Assembly (NCBI GenBank): GCA_021296265.1
Contig: JAGWAT010000013.1
Coordinates: 2,606-65,981 of the forward strand
Length of the DNA: 63,376 nt
DNA from: Alphaproteobacteria bacterium
GTDB lineage: Bacteria > Pseudomonadota > Alphaproteobacteria > TMED109
Reading direction: 5' to 3'
The notes under the pieces were generated by a model that worked only from the letters and a program-made list of their open reading frames with translations, did not search any database and had not been told where the DNA came from. Positions 56,401 through 63,376 of this stretch are shown here, piece by piece (the stretch's first letter is position 1; every line of letters starts with the position of its first letter). The translations under genes and the position numbers were made by a program.

Positions 56401-57018
56401 TCAGGCGGGCTCCAGCACAAAATTGAAGGTTCCCGAGAGGCCCGCGTACCCCTTGTAGATGCTCATGAGGAGGTCGGGACGGAACAGCGCGTCCTGGGCG
56501 TTCAATTCCTCTTCCGGGAAATAGAGCTGGGTCGTGAGCTCACGAAGGCCTGCTGCCTGAACCCGGACGTGGAGATGGGGGGTTCGGACAAAACCTGAGC
56601 CGTACGCGCCTGGCTTCAGCGTCAGGAACTGGTACCTGCCCTCAGCGTCCGACTCGACCTTGCCCCGGAGCTGGAAACTCTTCGTGTCATACACCCCGGT
56701 CGGGTCGGCCTGCCAGACGTCCAGCACCGCGCCTGCGACCGGTCGGCATGCGACGTCGAGAACCTGCCCGCGCACAGTGAGATCTTCGCCGTGCATGCCG
56801 TCCACGCGGAAGTCGTCGCGTAACGGGGCGCCGGACAGGTGAAACGGCCCCGCCGTTTGCTTCGCAGTGCGCTCCGCCTTGCCATTCACGCAGAGCTCCT
56901 CCTGCTGGGCGGCCGCCAGCCACGGCGCCAGCGGCAGCGCCGAGGCACCGAGCGCACCGATCCCACCCCGAATCAGGAGGCGGCGGCGGTTCAGATTGAC
57001 GTCAGGAGCACGCATCAT
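56401..57018 (-). CDS. Tat-exported intradiol ring-cleavage dioxygenase-like protein
   Basis: 205 residues. NLNRRRLLIRGGIGALG is a twin-arginine signal. The mature part is the intradiol dioxygenase fold: GPFHLSGAPLRDDF, LTVRGQVLDVACRPVAGAVLDVWQAD, TGVYDTK and GRYQFLTL with the two tyrosine ligands, and TPHLHVRV with the two histidine ligands of the non-heme iron. Cytoplasmic relatives cleave catechols or protocatechuate; exported ones are less understood. Start 57018 is 6 bases after GGGGGA, though two other ATGs nearby are possible. Confidence 0.82.
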   Translation of the reverse strand: MMRAPDVNLNRRRLLIRGGIGALGASALPLAPWLAAAQQEELCVNGKAERTAKQTAGPFHLSGAPLRDDFRVDGMHGEDLTVRGQVLDVACRPVAGAVLDVWQADPTGVYDTKSFQLRGKVESDAEGRYQFLTLKPGAYGSGFVRTPHLHVRVQAAGLRELTTQLYFPEEELNAQDALFRPDLLMSIYKGYAGLSGTFNFVLEPA

Positions 57019-57145
57019 CGGCATTCCCCCAGAAGCGAACGGCTGAAGCGCATCTTGCGACAGATTCCGGTGCATTGCCAACCGCCCTAGTTGGGTATCG
57101 TCCGCTTACAGCCGGGAACTGCCGGCACCCCGGAGCTCGTCCGTT

Positions 57146-58180
57146 ATGTCGTTCCGACCCAAGATCCGCCCATTTCACCACTGTGGACGGTGCCTGTTCG
57201 CCGCTGCGCTCGCGCTGCTGGTCACCGGTCCGGCCGCTGCCGACCCGGACCGGTGGAAGTACGCCTGGCCGGACACGGACTTCACGAAACACTCGGTCGA
57301 CTTCAGATCGATCCGTTCCGGCGGACCACCCCGCGATGGCATCCCCTCGATCGACGACCCGCTGTTCATGCCGGCGTTGGAGGTTTCCGACCTGTTGCCC
57401 CAGGAAGCGGTGATCAGTCTTGACATCGCCGGGGACGTGCGCGCCTATCCGCTACGCATCTTGATGTGGCACGAAATCGTGAACGACACGGTGGGCGGCG
57501 TCCCGGTCGCGGTGACGTACTGCCCGCTCTGCAATGCCGCGATCGTGTTCGACCGTCGACTCGACGGCCAAGTTCTCGATTTCGGGACGACCGGCAATCT
57601 TCGGAATGCCGATCTTGTGATGTATGACCGGCAGACCGAGAGCTGGTGGCAGCAGTACACGGGCGACGCCATCGTCGGTGACCTGACCGGTCAAACGCTC
57701 ACGCTGCGAGCGTCGCGGCTTACGGCCTGGGGCCGTTTCCAGGCCGCGCATCCGGACGGGCGGGTCTTGGTGCCGAATGATCCCCGAGCCCGCCGGTACG
57801 GCATGAACCCGTACGTGGGCTACGACACCCGTCCCACCCCATTCCTCTACAACGGTGAACTCCCGGAGGGAATCGCCCCACTGGAGCGCGTGGTGGCGGT
57901 CGGGGACCGCGCCTGGAGCTTCGAGCATCTGCGCGCGATACGATCCGTCGACGCCGGCGACTTCGTCATCACCTGGGAGCCAGGCCAAGCATCCGCCCTC
58001 GACGAAGATATGGTCGCGATGGGACGCGATGTGGGCAACGTCACCGTCCAGACCAAGGACGACCCGCCCGAGGACGTACCGCATCACGTCACGTTCGCGT
58101 TCGTGTTCCATGCGTTTCAGCCCGATGCGGAAATCGTGCTTGGCGCGCCATTCGAGCGTGGCGGCGGAGATGACGTGTAG
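57146..58180 (+). CDS. DUF3179 domain-containing exported protein
   Basis: 344 residues. A signal peptide (LFAAALALLVTGPAAA) is followed by the DUF3179 domain: DDPLFMPALEV, VRAYPLRILMWHEIVNDTVGGVPVAVTYCPLCNAAIVFDR, LVMYDRQTESWWQQYTGDAIVG. The TYCPLCN segment, with two cysteines, is the hallmark of the family. Function unknown; such genes are often near oxidoreductases in the periplasm. It diverges from the intradiol dioxygenase gene. Confidence 0.85.
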   Translation: MSFRPKIRPFHHCGRCLFAAALALLVTGPAAADPDRWKYAWPDTDFTKHSVDFRSIRSGGPPRDGIPSIDDPLFMPALEVSDLLPQEAVISLDIAGDVRAYPLRILMWHEIVNDTVGGVPVAVTYCPLCNAAIVFDRRLDGQVLDFGTTGNLRNADLVMYDRQTESWWQQYTGDAIVGDLTGQTLTLRASRLTAWGRFQAAHPDGRVLVPNDPRARRYGMNPYVGYDTRPTPFLYNGELPEGIAPLERVVAVGDRAWSFEHLRAIRSVDAGDFVITWEPGQASALDEDMVAMGRDVGNVTVQTKDDPPEDVPHHVTFAFVFHAFQPDAEIVLGAPFERGGGDDV

Positions 58181-58433
58181 ATCCAGGTGCGAGGCGCTCA
58201 GGCAGCGTTGGAAGACGAGGCCCGTGCCGCCCGAGACACTGTTTCCCGCGAAGGAAGTCCGGCTCCCGGACGGGCGCGGCGATTTTAGCTGGTCCCGTGA
58301 CGGCGACACCCACAAGCAGGCCGTCGCCCCGGTCCGTCGCTGCGCCGCGCTGTCGGGGCTCGCCAATCTTCGTGCAAAAGCCTCTATAGTTTTCCGATGC
58401 CTGCCGGGGGCAGGCAGCTGGGGGAGGAACACC

Positions 58434-58958
58434 ATGCGCTTTACGGGTTTCGCAATAGCACTTGTGGCCGCGGTCGGCCTGGCTGGCCAAGTCTTGGCCG
58501 GCGCAGAACGCATCACGTTTCCGCAGAACTACAAGTCCGACTTCGTGTACTTCATGACGTCGGACCGTCCTGACAACAACACGGTCCGTGATCTCTACGC
58601 CAATCTCACCGCGCTCGAGAGCGCTAAGGACGGCGCCCCGCTCGATCACGGTTCGCTGTTCGCGATGGAGGTCTACGCCGCGGTGTTGGACGACGCCGGC
58701 GAGCCGGTATACAACGAAGAAGGCCGCATGCAGAAGGGCAACCTCAAGGTGGTCGCCGTTATGGAGAAGCAGCCGGGCTGGGGCGAGAGTTACCCGGAAG
58801 ACATCCGGAACGGTGACTGGGAGTTCGGGTTCTTCACCGGCGACGGCACGCTCAAGGCCGACGTCGACACGCGGCCCTGCATGGAGTGCCACCTGCCCTT
58901 CGCTGACGACGACTACATCATCTACCTTGAGGAACTCGTCGCCAAGGCGAATGAATAG
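58434..58958 (+). CDS. cytochrome P460 family protein
   Basis: 174 residues; ATG at 58434 after GGGGAGGAAC. Signal peptide ends about residue 22 (GQVLAG). The mature part ITFPQNYKSDFVYFMTSDRPDN and GQPGWGESYP-like region lead to a single c-type heme motif CMECH near the C-terminus, as in cytochrome P460. P460 enzymes oxidise hydroxylamine using a heme cross-linked to lysine; this branch is broad and many members have no known substrate. The 252 bases before it hold a hairpin at 58398-58416 (TGCCTGC/GCAGGCA) and a TATAGT at 58385. Confidence 0.83.
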   Translation: MRFTGFAIALVAAVGLAGQVLAGAERITFPQNYKSDFVYFMTSDRPDNNTVRDLYANLTALESAKDGAPLDHGSLFAMEVYAAVLDDAGEPVYNEEGRMQKGNLKVVAVMEKQPGWGESYPEDIRNGDWEFGFFTGDGTLKADVDTRPCMECHLPFADDDYIIYLEELVAKANE

Positions 58959-59412
58959 CCGACGCACACTGCTGGCCTGCGGCCTCGTCCTGGTCATCGG
59001 GACGGCAGCCGCGCCAGCGCCGGCGGCAGAAGACCCGGTCTTCACCGGGCCTTTCTCGTCGATCGCGATCCGCGGCATCGATCCGGTCGCGTATTTCCTG
59101 GAAGGCCGCCCCGTCGAAGGCAGCGGGGAGTACGCGATCGACTGGCAGGGCGCGACCTGGCGGTTCAGCAGCCAGGCAAACCTTGATGCCTTCCAGGCCG
59201 ATCCGGAACGGTATGCACCCCAGTACGGGGGCTACTGCGCCTGGGCCGTCGCCAACGGCTACACCGCCTCAACCGATCCGGAGGCCTGGACGATCTTCGA
59301 GGACAAGCTCTACCTGAACTACAGCCTGTCGGTGCAGGCGCGCTGGGCCGAGGACATCCCCGGGAACGTGCAGCGCGGCGACCGGAACTGGCCGGGCGTC
59401 CTCGACCAGTAA
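58951..59412 (+). CDS. exported YHS-domain protein
   Basis: 153 residues from the ATG at 58951, which overlaps the end of the P460 gene. Signal peptide (LLACGLVLVIGTAAAPAPAA), then GIDPVAYFLEGRPVEGSGEYAIDWQGATWRFSSQANLDAFQADPERYAPQYGGYCAW, the YHS fold whose members bind metals such as copper or iron. Coupling with cytochrome P460 suggests a role in delivering metal or maturing it (inference). It ends only 3 bases before the soxA stop on the other strand. Confidence 0.85.
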   Translation: MNSRRTLLACGLVLVIGTAAAPAPAAEDPVFTGPFSSIAIRGIDPVAYFLEGRPVEGSGEYAIDWQGATWRFSSQANLDAFQADPERYAPQYGGYCAWAVANGYTASTDPEAWTIFEDKLYLNYSLSVQARWAEDIPGNVQRGDRNWPGVLDQ

Positions 59413-59415
59413 CCG

Positions 59416-60207
59416 TCAGCGCCGGACCGCCGGCGCCTCCACCAGGAGCCCTGTCCCCCGCCACGCGACATAGAGCTGGAGCGCGTTGTAGTCGTCGCTG
59501 CCGATTGGCAGCGGTTCTGCGCGCGCCTGTTCGTTGCAGAACTGGAACCGCCGATGCGCCGAACTCACGGTTCCCCAGCGGAGGAGATAGGCCGGAAATC
59601 CGTTGATCTGCCCCTGGCTGATCCGTTCGGCCCGCAGCCGATGCCCGACGCGCTGGTCGTGGCACTGGGTGCAGGCGACGTTCATCTGCCCCACCCGCTC
59701 CCGGTAGAGCTCCCGTCCCCGCTCGAACCACGCGCGCGCCGGACCGTCGATCCGGACCCGGAGCGGCTCTCCGGCCGACTGGCGCGTCACGTAGGTGCTC
59801 AGCGACAGCAACGGGTCGCTTTCCGGCAGGTACGGCTGGACGTCCATGTGGCGCGTCCGGCACAGGTTGATCCGCTGCTCCAGGTTCACGAGGCGGCCCG
59901 TCACCTCGTCGATCTTGGGATACGTGGCGGCCACCCCCGCCATCGCGGTCGCTGCACCGTGGCACGAGTGACAGGACCGCTCCCCGTCCCCGACTGAGAC
60001 TGTCCACAGTTCGGCACCACGCTCGATCCAGAACAGGCCGGGATTCGCAAATTCGTCGTCCTGGATCGCACGGGTTTCCGGGCGGGCAAACTCGTAACCG
60101 GAACGCGGCGAGAACGGAGGGGGTTCAGGAGGCTCGGATCCGACCCAACCCGGCCACGCGACGACCGCTCCGGCCATCACCGGCCAAAGCCAACGGCAGC
60201 GCTTCAA
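59416..60207 (-). CDS. soxA: diheme cytochrome SoxA
   Basis: 263 residues from a TTG at 60207 that overlaps the soxZ stop as TTGA. A signal-like start (LWPVMAGAVVAWPGWVG) precedes two heme motifs, CHSCH and CTQCH, and the catalytic cysteine in FCNEQARAEPLPIGSDDYNALQLYV. SoxA with SoxX joins thiosulfate to the SoxY cysteine. Here SoxA is the diheme type. The frame extends much further upstream through soxZ, which is a different frame and rejected. Confidence 0.9.
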   Translation of the reverse strand: MKRCRWLWPVMAGAVVAWPGWVGSEPPEPPPFSPRSGYEFARPETRAIQDDEFANPGLFWIERGAELWTVSVGDGERSCHSCHGAATAMAGVAATYPKIDEVTGRLVNLEQRINLCRTRHMDVQPYLPESDPLLSLSTYVTRQSAGEPLRVRIDGPARAWFERGRELYRERVGQMNVACTQCHDQRVGHRLRAERISQGQINGFPAYLLRWGTVSSAHRRFQFCNEQARAEPLPIGSDDYNALQLYVAWRGTGLLVEAPAVRR

Positions 60208-60596
60208 GCGGCGGCGGACGGCGTTCGTGCCGTTACCGGCCACACCTCGCGACCCTCTCCGTCGACCACCTGGATGAACGCGCTTCGGGTCGTCGACTTG
60301 AGGTAATCGTCGACCCATTCCACTTCGATCACGCCGGACTCGTCCATGCGCAGGGGAAACGACAGGAACGGGTTCTCGGAGACGCCGGAGTACCACCGTG
60401 CCCGAAACACCTCCGCCCCGTTGAACCGGCAGACGACCGATTGGATGATGAAGCGCGGGTAGATGACCCCGCTCTTGGGATCGCGCCTGACACCAGGCTC
60501 CATCGGGTGGCGGGCCAGCGTCTTCACCACGATGACCTCGCCCTGCTCCGCCCGCTCGGGCACCTTCAGGCGACGCTCGTCGGTCGGGGAGGCCAT
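60204..60596 (-). CDS. soxZ: thiosulfate oxidation carrier SoxZ
   Basis: 130 residues. VIVVKTLARHPMEPGVRRDPKSGVIYPRFIIQSVVCRFNGAEVFRARWYSGVSENPFLSFPLR matches the SoxZ immunoglobulin-like fold; DDYLKSTTRSAFIQV ends it. It pairs with SoxY as the carrier that passes sulfur intermediates between Sox enzymes. It starts 3 bases after the soxY stop. Confidence 0.93.
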   Translation of the reverse strand: MASPTDERRLKVPERAEQGEVIVVKTLARHPMEPGVRRDPKSGVIYPRFIIQSVVCRFNGAEVFRARWYSGVSENPFLSFPLRMDESGVIEVEWVDDYLKSTTRSAFIQVVDGEGREVWPVTARTPSAAA

Positions 60597-60599
60597 GAC

Positions 60600-61178
60600 C
60601 TAGCTGCAGGCTCCGAGGGTCACGTTCACGCGGGAGCGGGCAATGCCCAGACTCCCGTCCACCATCTCCGCTGCAATCACCAGATCCGCAGTTTGGCGCA
60701 TCCGGCACCGCATCGCGATTTCGGCGCGGCCCGACTGTGGGGTGAAATGGTACGTGGCCACCTCGGGAAACGGGTTGCCCATGGCCAGCACGTGCACCAC
60801 CTCGGGTCGGTCGTTCTCGGCCATGGAGCAGTGCACGCGAAACGTGATGGGGACGACGTTGCCGTTCTCCGCGATGTCCGGCGCGGTGAGATCCACGAGG
60901 CCCGGCACCGGTTCCCGGCCCCGGACGATGTTGCGCAGGATCCGCTTGGCCTCTTCCGGGTCCGGCTCAACCCGGAATGTCTGGCGGAAGCTCTGGAAGC
61001 GGTCGCGGAAGGGGGTGCCGGCCGTGTCCTCGGCCAGCGCCGGAGCGGCCGCGAGGCCGGACGCGGCGATCGCGCCACCAGCCTGGAGCACGCGCCGCCG
61101 ACTGGGGTCGGCGCGCTGGGCCCGGAGCCGAACATCGGCGTCGACGGCCCTGATCCGCGGTGAGGAGTCCGTAGTCAT
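60600..61178 (-). CDS. soxY: sulfur carrier SoxY with variant C-terminus
   Basis: 192 residues from the ATG at 61178. The Tat signal is PSRRRVLQAGGAIAASGLAAAPALA. The body has DLTAPDIAENGNVVPITFRVHCSMAENDRPEVVHVLAMGNPFPEVATYHF. The C-terminus reads VTLGACS and then stops. SoxY normally ends in GGCGG or GGCG, a flexible arm whose cysteine carries the sulfur; here the cysteine is kept but the arm is shortened and changed. It may still work or may mark a specialised SoxYZ. An upstream methionine at 61226 is less likely. Confidence 0.9.
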   Translation of the reverse strand: MTTDSSPRIRAVDADVRLRAQRADPSRRRVLQAGGAIAASGLAAAPALAEDTAGTPFRDRFQSFRQTFRVEPDPEEAKRILRNIVRGREPVPGLVDLTAPDIAENGNVVPITFRVHCSMAENDRPEVVHVLAMGNPFPEVATYHFTPQSGRAEIAMRCRMRQTADLVIAAEMVDGSLGIARSRVNVTLGACS

Positions 61179-61222
61179 GCTAGCGATATAGTCTGCTCTG
61201 CCGATACGCGCTACCCGCCGCA

Positions 61223-61675
61223 TCAACGAAGCGTGACCAGATAGGCGATCACGTCCTCGATTTCCTGCGCAGTCAGGATCGGGCTGCCGCGGTGCGGCGC
61301 CAGAACCCGGCGCAACCCCTCAACCTGATGGAACGCTGGCATCACGGTGTCCGGATTGAGCGTGCGGGGGGCAACCAGCCGCAGCCGCAGGGCGCCAGCG
61401 CTCGCGCGGCTCCCGATCCCGTCGAGCGGCGGCCCCAGATTTCCGTGGAACGGTTCCTCGGGAATCGGCGCCTGGTGACAGGCCAGGCAGTTCCCCTTGC
61501 GACCAGCCACGATGGCCCGTCCGCGCGCCGGATCACCGTCGAGGTCGTCGAGCGGCGCCGGAATCGCGTCGCCCACGATCTGATAAATTGCGATCGGATC
61601 CGATCCGGCCGTGCTCGGGGCGGCTGCGGCCAGCGTGACCACCGCCGGCAACCAGACTGCGAGGACCATGCGCAT
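61223..61675 (-). CDS. soxX: cytochrome SoxX
   Basis: 150 residues. Signal peptide (LAVWLPAVVTLAAAAPSTA), then a class I cytochrome c with heme CLACH and the Met ligand in DTVMPAFHQVEGL. It pairs with SoxA. Its start codons (61675 or 61669) overlap head to head with the start of the plus-strand cytochrome gene. The next gene, soxY, starts 44 bases on. Confidence 0.91.
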   Translation of the reverse strand: MRMVLAVWLPAVVTLAAAAPSTAGSDPIAIYQIVGDAIPAPLDDLDGDPARGRAIVAGRKGNCLACHQAPIPEEPFHGNLGPPLDGIGSRASAGALRLRLVAPRTLNPDTVMPAFHQVEGLRRVLAPHRGSPILTAQEIEDVIAYLVTLR

Positions 61676-62033
61676 CGTGGCACCCTATCTAGCGCGCAAT
61701 CCCGCTCCAAGTCGCTGGTGCGCGCCCGTCCTGGTCGCTCTGGCAATGTGCCTGCCGGGACCAGCGGCCGCCGACGACCACGCGGGTGACGGTGCCCGCC
61801 TCGCCGCTCCGTGCGCTGGCTGCCATGGCACGGCGGGGCGCCCCCCGGCAGACAGCGTCATTCCTGGCCTCGCCGGGCGCGACGCCGCAGAACTCACCAG
61901 CCTGCTCGAGGCGTACCGTTCGGGCGAACGCGCAAGCGAAGAGATGGGTCGGATCGCCCGCGGCTACAGTGACGCCGAAATTGCTGCACTGTCCGCCTGG
62001 TTCGCCGCCCGGTCCCCGAGGAGCGAACCATGA
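61668..62033 (+). CDS. fccA: cytochrome c subunit of flavocytochrome c
   Basis: 121 residues from the ATG at 61668. Signal peptide (APVLVALAMCLPGPAAA), then one heme motif CAGCH in LAAPCAGCHGTAGRPPADSVIPGLAGRD, and MGRIARGYSDAEIAALSAWFA with the likely Met ligand. One heme rather than the two of some FccA proteins. Position directly before fccB with a 4-base overlap supports the assignment. The start overlaps soxX on the other strand by about 8 bases, so each gene's promoter must lie within the other. Confidence 0.85.
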   Translation: MRIVAPYLARNPAPSRWCAPVLVALAMCLPGPAAADDHAGDGARLAAPCAGCHGTAGRPPADSVIPGLAGRDAAELTSLLEAYRSGERASEEMGRIARGYSDAEIAALSAWFAARSPRSEP

Positions 62034-63301
62034 CGCTTACCCGTCGACACATGCTGGCCTGCGGCGCTGCTGCGATGGCGACGGCCCTGCCGGCTGGCGC
62101 CGAACGGATTCTGCCGGCAACGGGGCCGCGCGTGGTCGTCGTGGGCGGAGGCTGGGGCGGCCTTACCGCCGCAAAGTACATCCGGCTCCTCGACCCCGAC
62201 ATCGAAGTGGTCCTGATCGAACGCCGGACCGAGTTCCACTCCTGCCCGGTCAGCAACTGGGTGATCGGGCATCTCCGGACCATCGATGACATCACACATC
62301 CGTACGAGACCCTCGCGAAGCGGCATGGCGTGCGACTCCTGCACGCGGAGGTAGAGACTGTCGATGTCGATGCCGGGGCGGTTGTCACCAGCGATGGTGT
62401 GGTGGCTGGAGACCGGCTGGTCCTGAGCCCGGGCGTAGCATTCGACTATGCCGGCATCGCCGGCTGGGACGCGGCGGCGGCCAAGCGCTTCCCCGCCGCC
62501 TGGAGCCCGGGTCCCGAGACTGCCGCGCTCCGGGCGCAACTGGCCGAACTGCCGGACGGCGGGCGGGTCGCGCTGTCGATTCCACCGAGCCCGTACCGGT
62601 GCCCGCCCGGGCCGTACGAACGGATCAGCTTGATCGCCGCGTACCTCAAGCAGCATCGCCCCGGCGCCACCATCACGGTGCTCGATGCCAACCAGAAGAT
62701 CGTCTCCAAGGGCAAGATCTTCCAGGCGGCGTGGGACGAGCTGTACCCGGGGATCATCGACTACCGTCCGGACAGTCGCCTCGTCCAGGTGGACGCCGCC
62801 ACCGGTACGCTGTCCACCGACTTCGACGATGTTCCTGCCGATGTCGCCAACGTCATTCCGCCGCAACGGACCCCTGCCCTGCTGCGCGACGCGGGCTTGG
62901 TACCGGACGGCGCGACCTGGGCTCCCGTGGATCCCTACGGTTTTACCTCCACACTGGCGCCCGCCGTGCACATCATCGGCGATGCCACCGACCAGACCAC
63001 GGTCGGCAAGGTTCCGAAGTCCGGCTTCGTCGCGAACTCCATGGGCAAGGTGGCCGCCCGGGCAGCCGTTGCCGCGCTCACCGGACGTGAGGTCCCGCCT
63101 CCTTCGCTTATCAACACCTGTTACAGCCTCGTCTCGCCTGCCGAAGGCGCATCGGTCGGTGCGGTCTACAGCTACGATTCGGAGACCAAGCGCCTGCAGG
63201 TGCGTCCGGGCTCCAGCGGCGTGTCGAGTCAGCGCTCAGCCGCCGTCGCCCTCCAGGCGTGGGACTGGGCGCGTGCGATCTGGCAGGACATGCTGGGCTA
63301 G
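62030..63301 (+). CDS. fccB: sulfide dehydrogenase flavoprotein FccB
   Basis: 423 residues. The N-terminus TLTRRHMLACGAAAMATALPAG is a Tat-like signal. FAD motif RVVVVGGGWGGLTAAKYI, then redox cysteines in FHSCPVSN, YRCPPGPYER and INTCYSLV at the places known for FccB, and the C-terminal FAD part HIIGDATDQTTVGKVPKSG. It oxidises sulfide and passes electrons to FccA. Its stop codon TAG contains the TA at the edge of an IS630-type element. Confidence 0.93.
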   Translation: MTLTRRHMLACGAAAMATALPAGAERILPATGPRVVVVGGGWGGLTAAKYIRLLDPDIEVVLIERRTEFHSCPVSNWVIGHLRTIDDITHPYETLAKRHGVRLLHAEVETVDVDAGAVVTSDGVVAGDRLVLSPGVAFDYAGIAGWDAAAAKRFPAAWSPGPETAALRAQLAELPDGGRVALSIPPSPYRCPPGPYERISLIAAYLKQHRPGATITVLDANQKIVSKGKIFQAAWDELYPGIIDYRPDSRLVQVDAATGTLSTDFDDVPADVANVIPPQRTPALLRDAGLVPDGATWAPVDPYGFTSTLAPAVHIIGDATDQTTVGKVPKSGFVANSMGKVAARAAVAALTGREVPPPSLINTCYSLVSPAEGASVGAVYSYDSETKRLQVRPGSSGVSSQRSAAVALQAWDWARAIWQDMLG

Positions 63302-63376
63302 AGCAGATTCCGTTCAGGTTGAGCCATAGCCGGCGTGGCGGAAGTAGTTGGCACACTCGTCGGGCTCGAAGCTCTC
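63301..63376 (-). mobile_element. IS630-family transposase gene end, cut by window edge
   Basis: On the minus strand the last 20 codons of an open frame read SFEPDECANYFRHAGYGST before a stop at 63314-63316. The FxPxECxNYFxxAGY tail is that of IS630-family DDE transposases. The bases GAGCAGATTCCG between the stop and 63300 are probably the terminal inverted repeat. IS630 elements insert at TA; here the TA is 63299-63300, inside the fccB stop codon. Confidence 0.75.

Overview
This 63.4 kb window is GC-rich, densely coded and reads as the chromosome of an alphaproteobacterium. The clearest marker is the run murA - DUF2948 - hisG - hisD - UPF0262 - infA - maf - yacG, an order I know from Alphaproteobacteria. 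The blocks yqeY - dnaG - rpoD - tRNA-Ile2 and carA - carB - greA - trxB - lysR fit the same group. No gene identifies a genus. The metabolic genes suggest a lithoheterotroph that oxidises reduced sulfur (Sox, flavocytochrome c) and alcohols (lanthanide-type PQQ dehydrogenase).

Layout. 1-7920 (minus strand): housekeeping block ending in an MsbA-like exporter. 8223-11789: an amino-acid ABC transporter operon plus a lone PIN gene in which four of five genes carry a nonsense mutation or frameshift. 11881-14442 (minus): PepSY protein, FMN-binding protein and a frameshifted porin. 14919-15222: a tRNA-Thr(GGU) gene split in its anticodon loop by a 229-nt group I intron, the most unusual object in the window. 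15349-18197: exported hydratase-like protein, quinone oxidoreductase, SDR. 19131-25713: methyltransferase, SDR, SoxC, and a 1164-residue fusion of a SoxD-like cytochrome c, a NapH-like membrane ferredoxin module and a NosR-like flavoprotein. 25914-31287: lanthanide-type PQQ alcohol dehydrogenase, its periplasmic binding protein and cytochrome c, then VWA and HEAT-repeat genes on the other strand. 31760-43895: enoyl-CoA hydratase, tRNA-Ile2 and the core replication, transcription and pyrimidine genes. 44046-45233: an intact VapBC pair beside a collapsed second toxin-antitoxin pair. 45906-53383: MsrP, a molybdopterin oxidoreductase, a NYN-domain protein and a large FAD/Fe-S dehydrogenase. 53512-55029: secreted protein, ECF sigma factor, anti-sigma. 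55321-59412: small oxidoreductases and cytochrome P460. 59416-63301: soxXYZA facing fccAB. 63301-63376: the end of an IS630-family transposase gene.

Working together: SoxXA, SoxYZ, SoxC with the fused SoxD-like cytochrome, and FccAB form a periplasmic sulfur-oxidation set; SoxB is not in the window. The PQQ dehydrogenase passes electrons to its own cytochrome c. Two flavin-carrying extracytoplasmic modules (the NosR-like fusion and the FMN-binding/PepSY pair) suggest electron exchange between membrane and periplasm.

The single-base disruptions found all fall in accessory genes; the essential genes read through intact. This looks more like gene decay than random sequencing error, but reads would be needed to decide.
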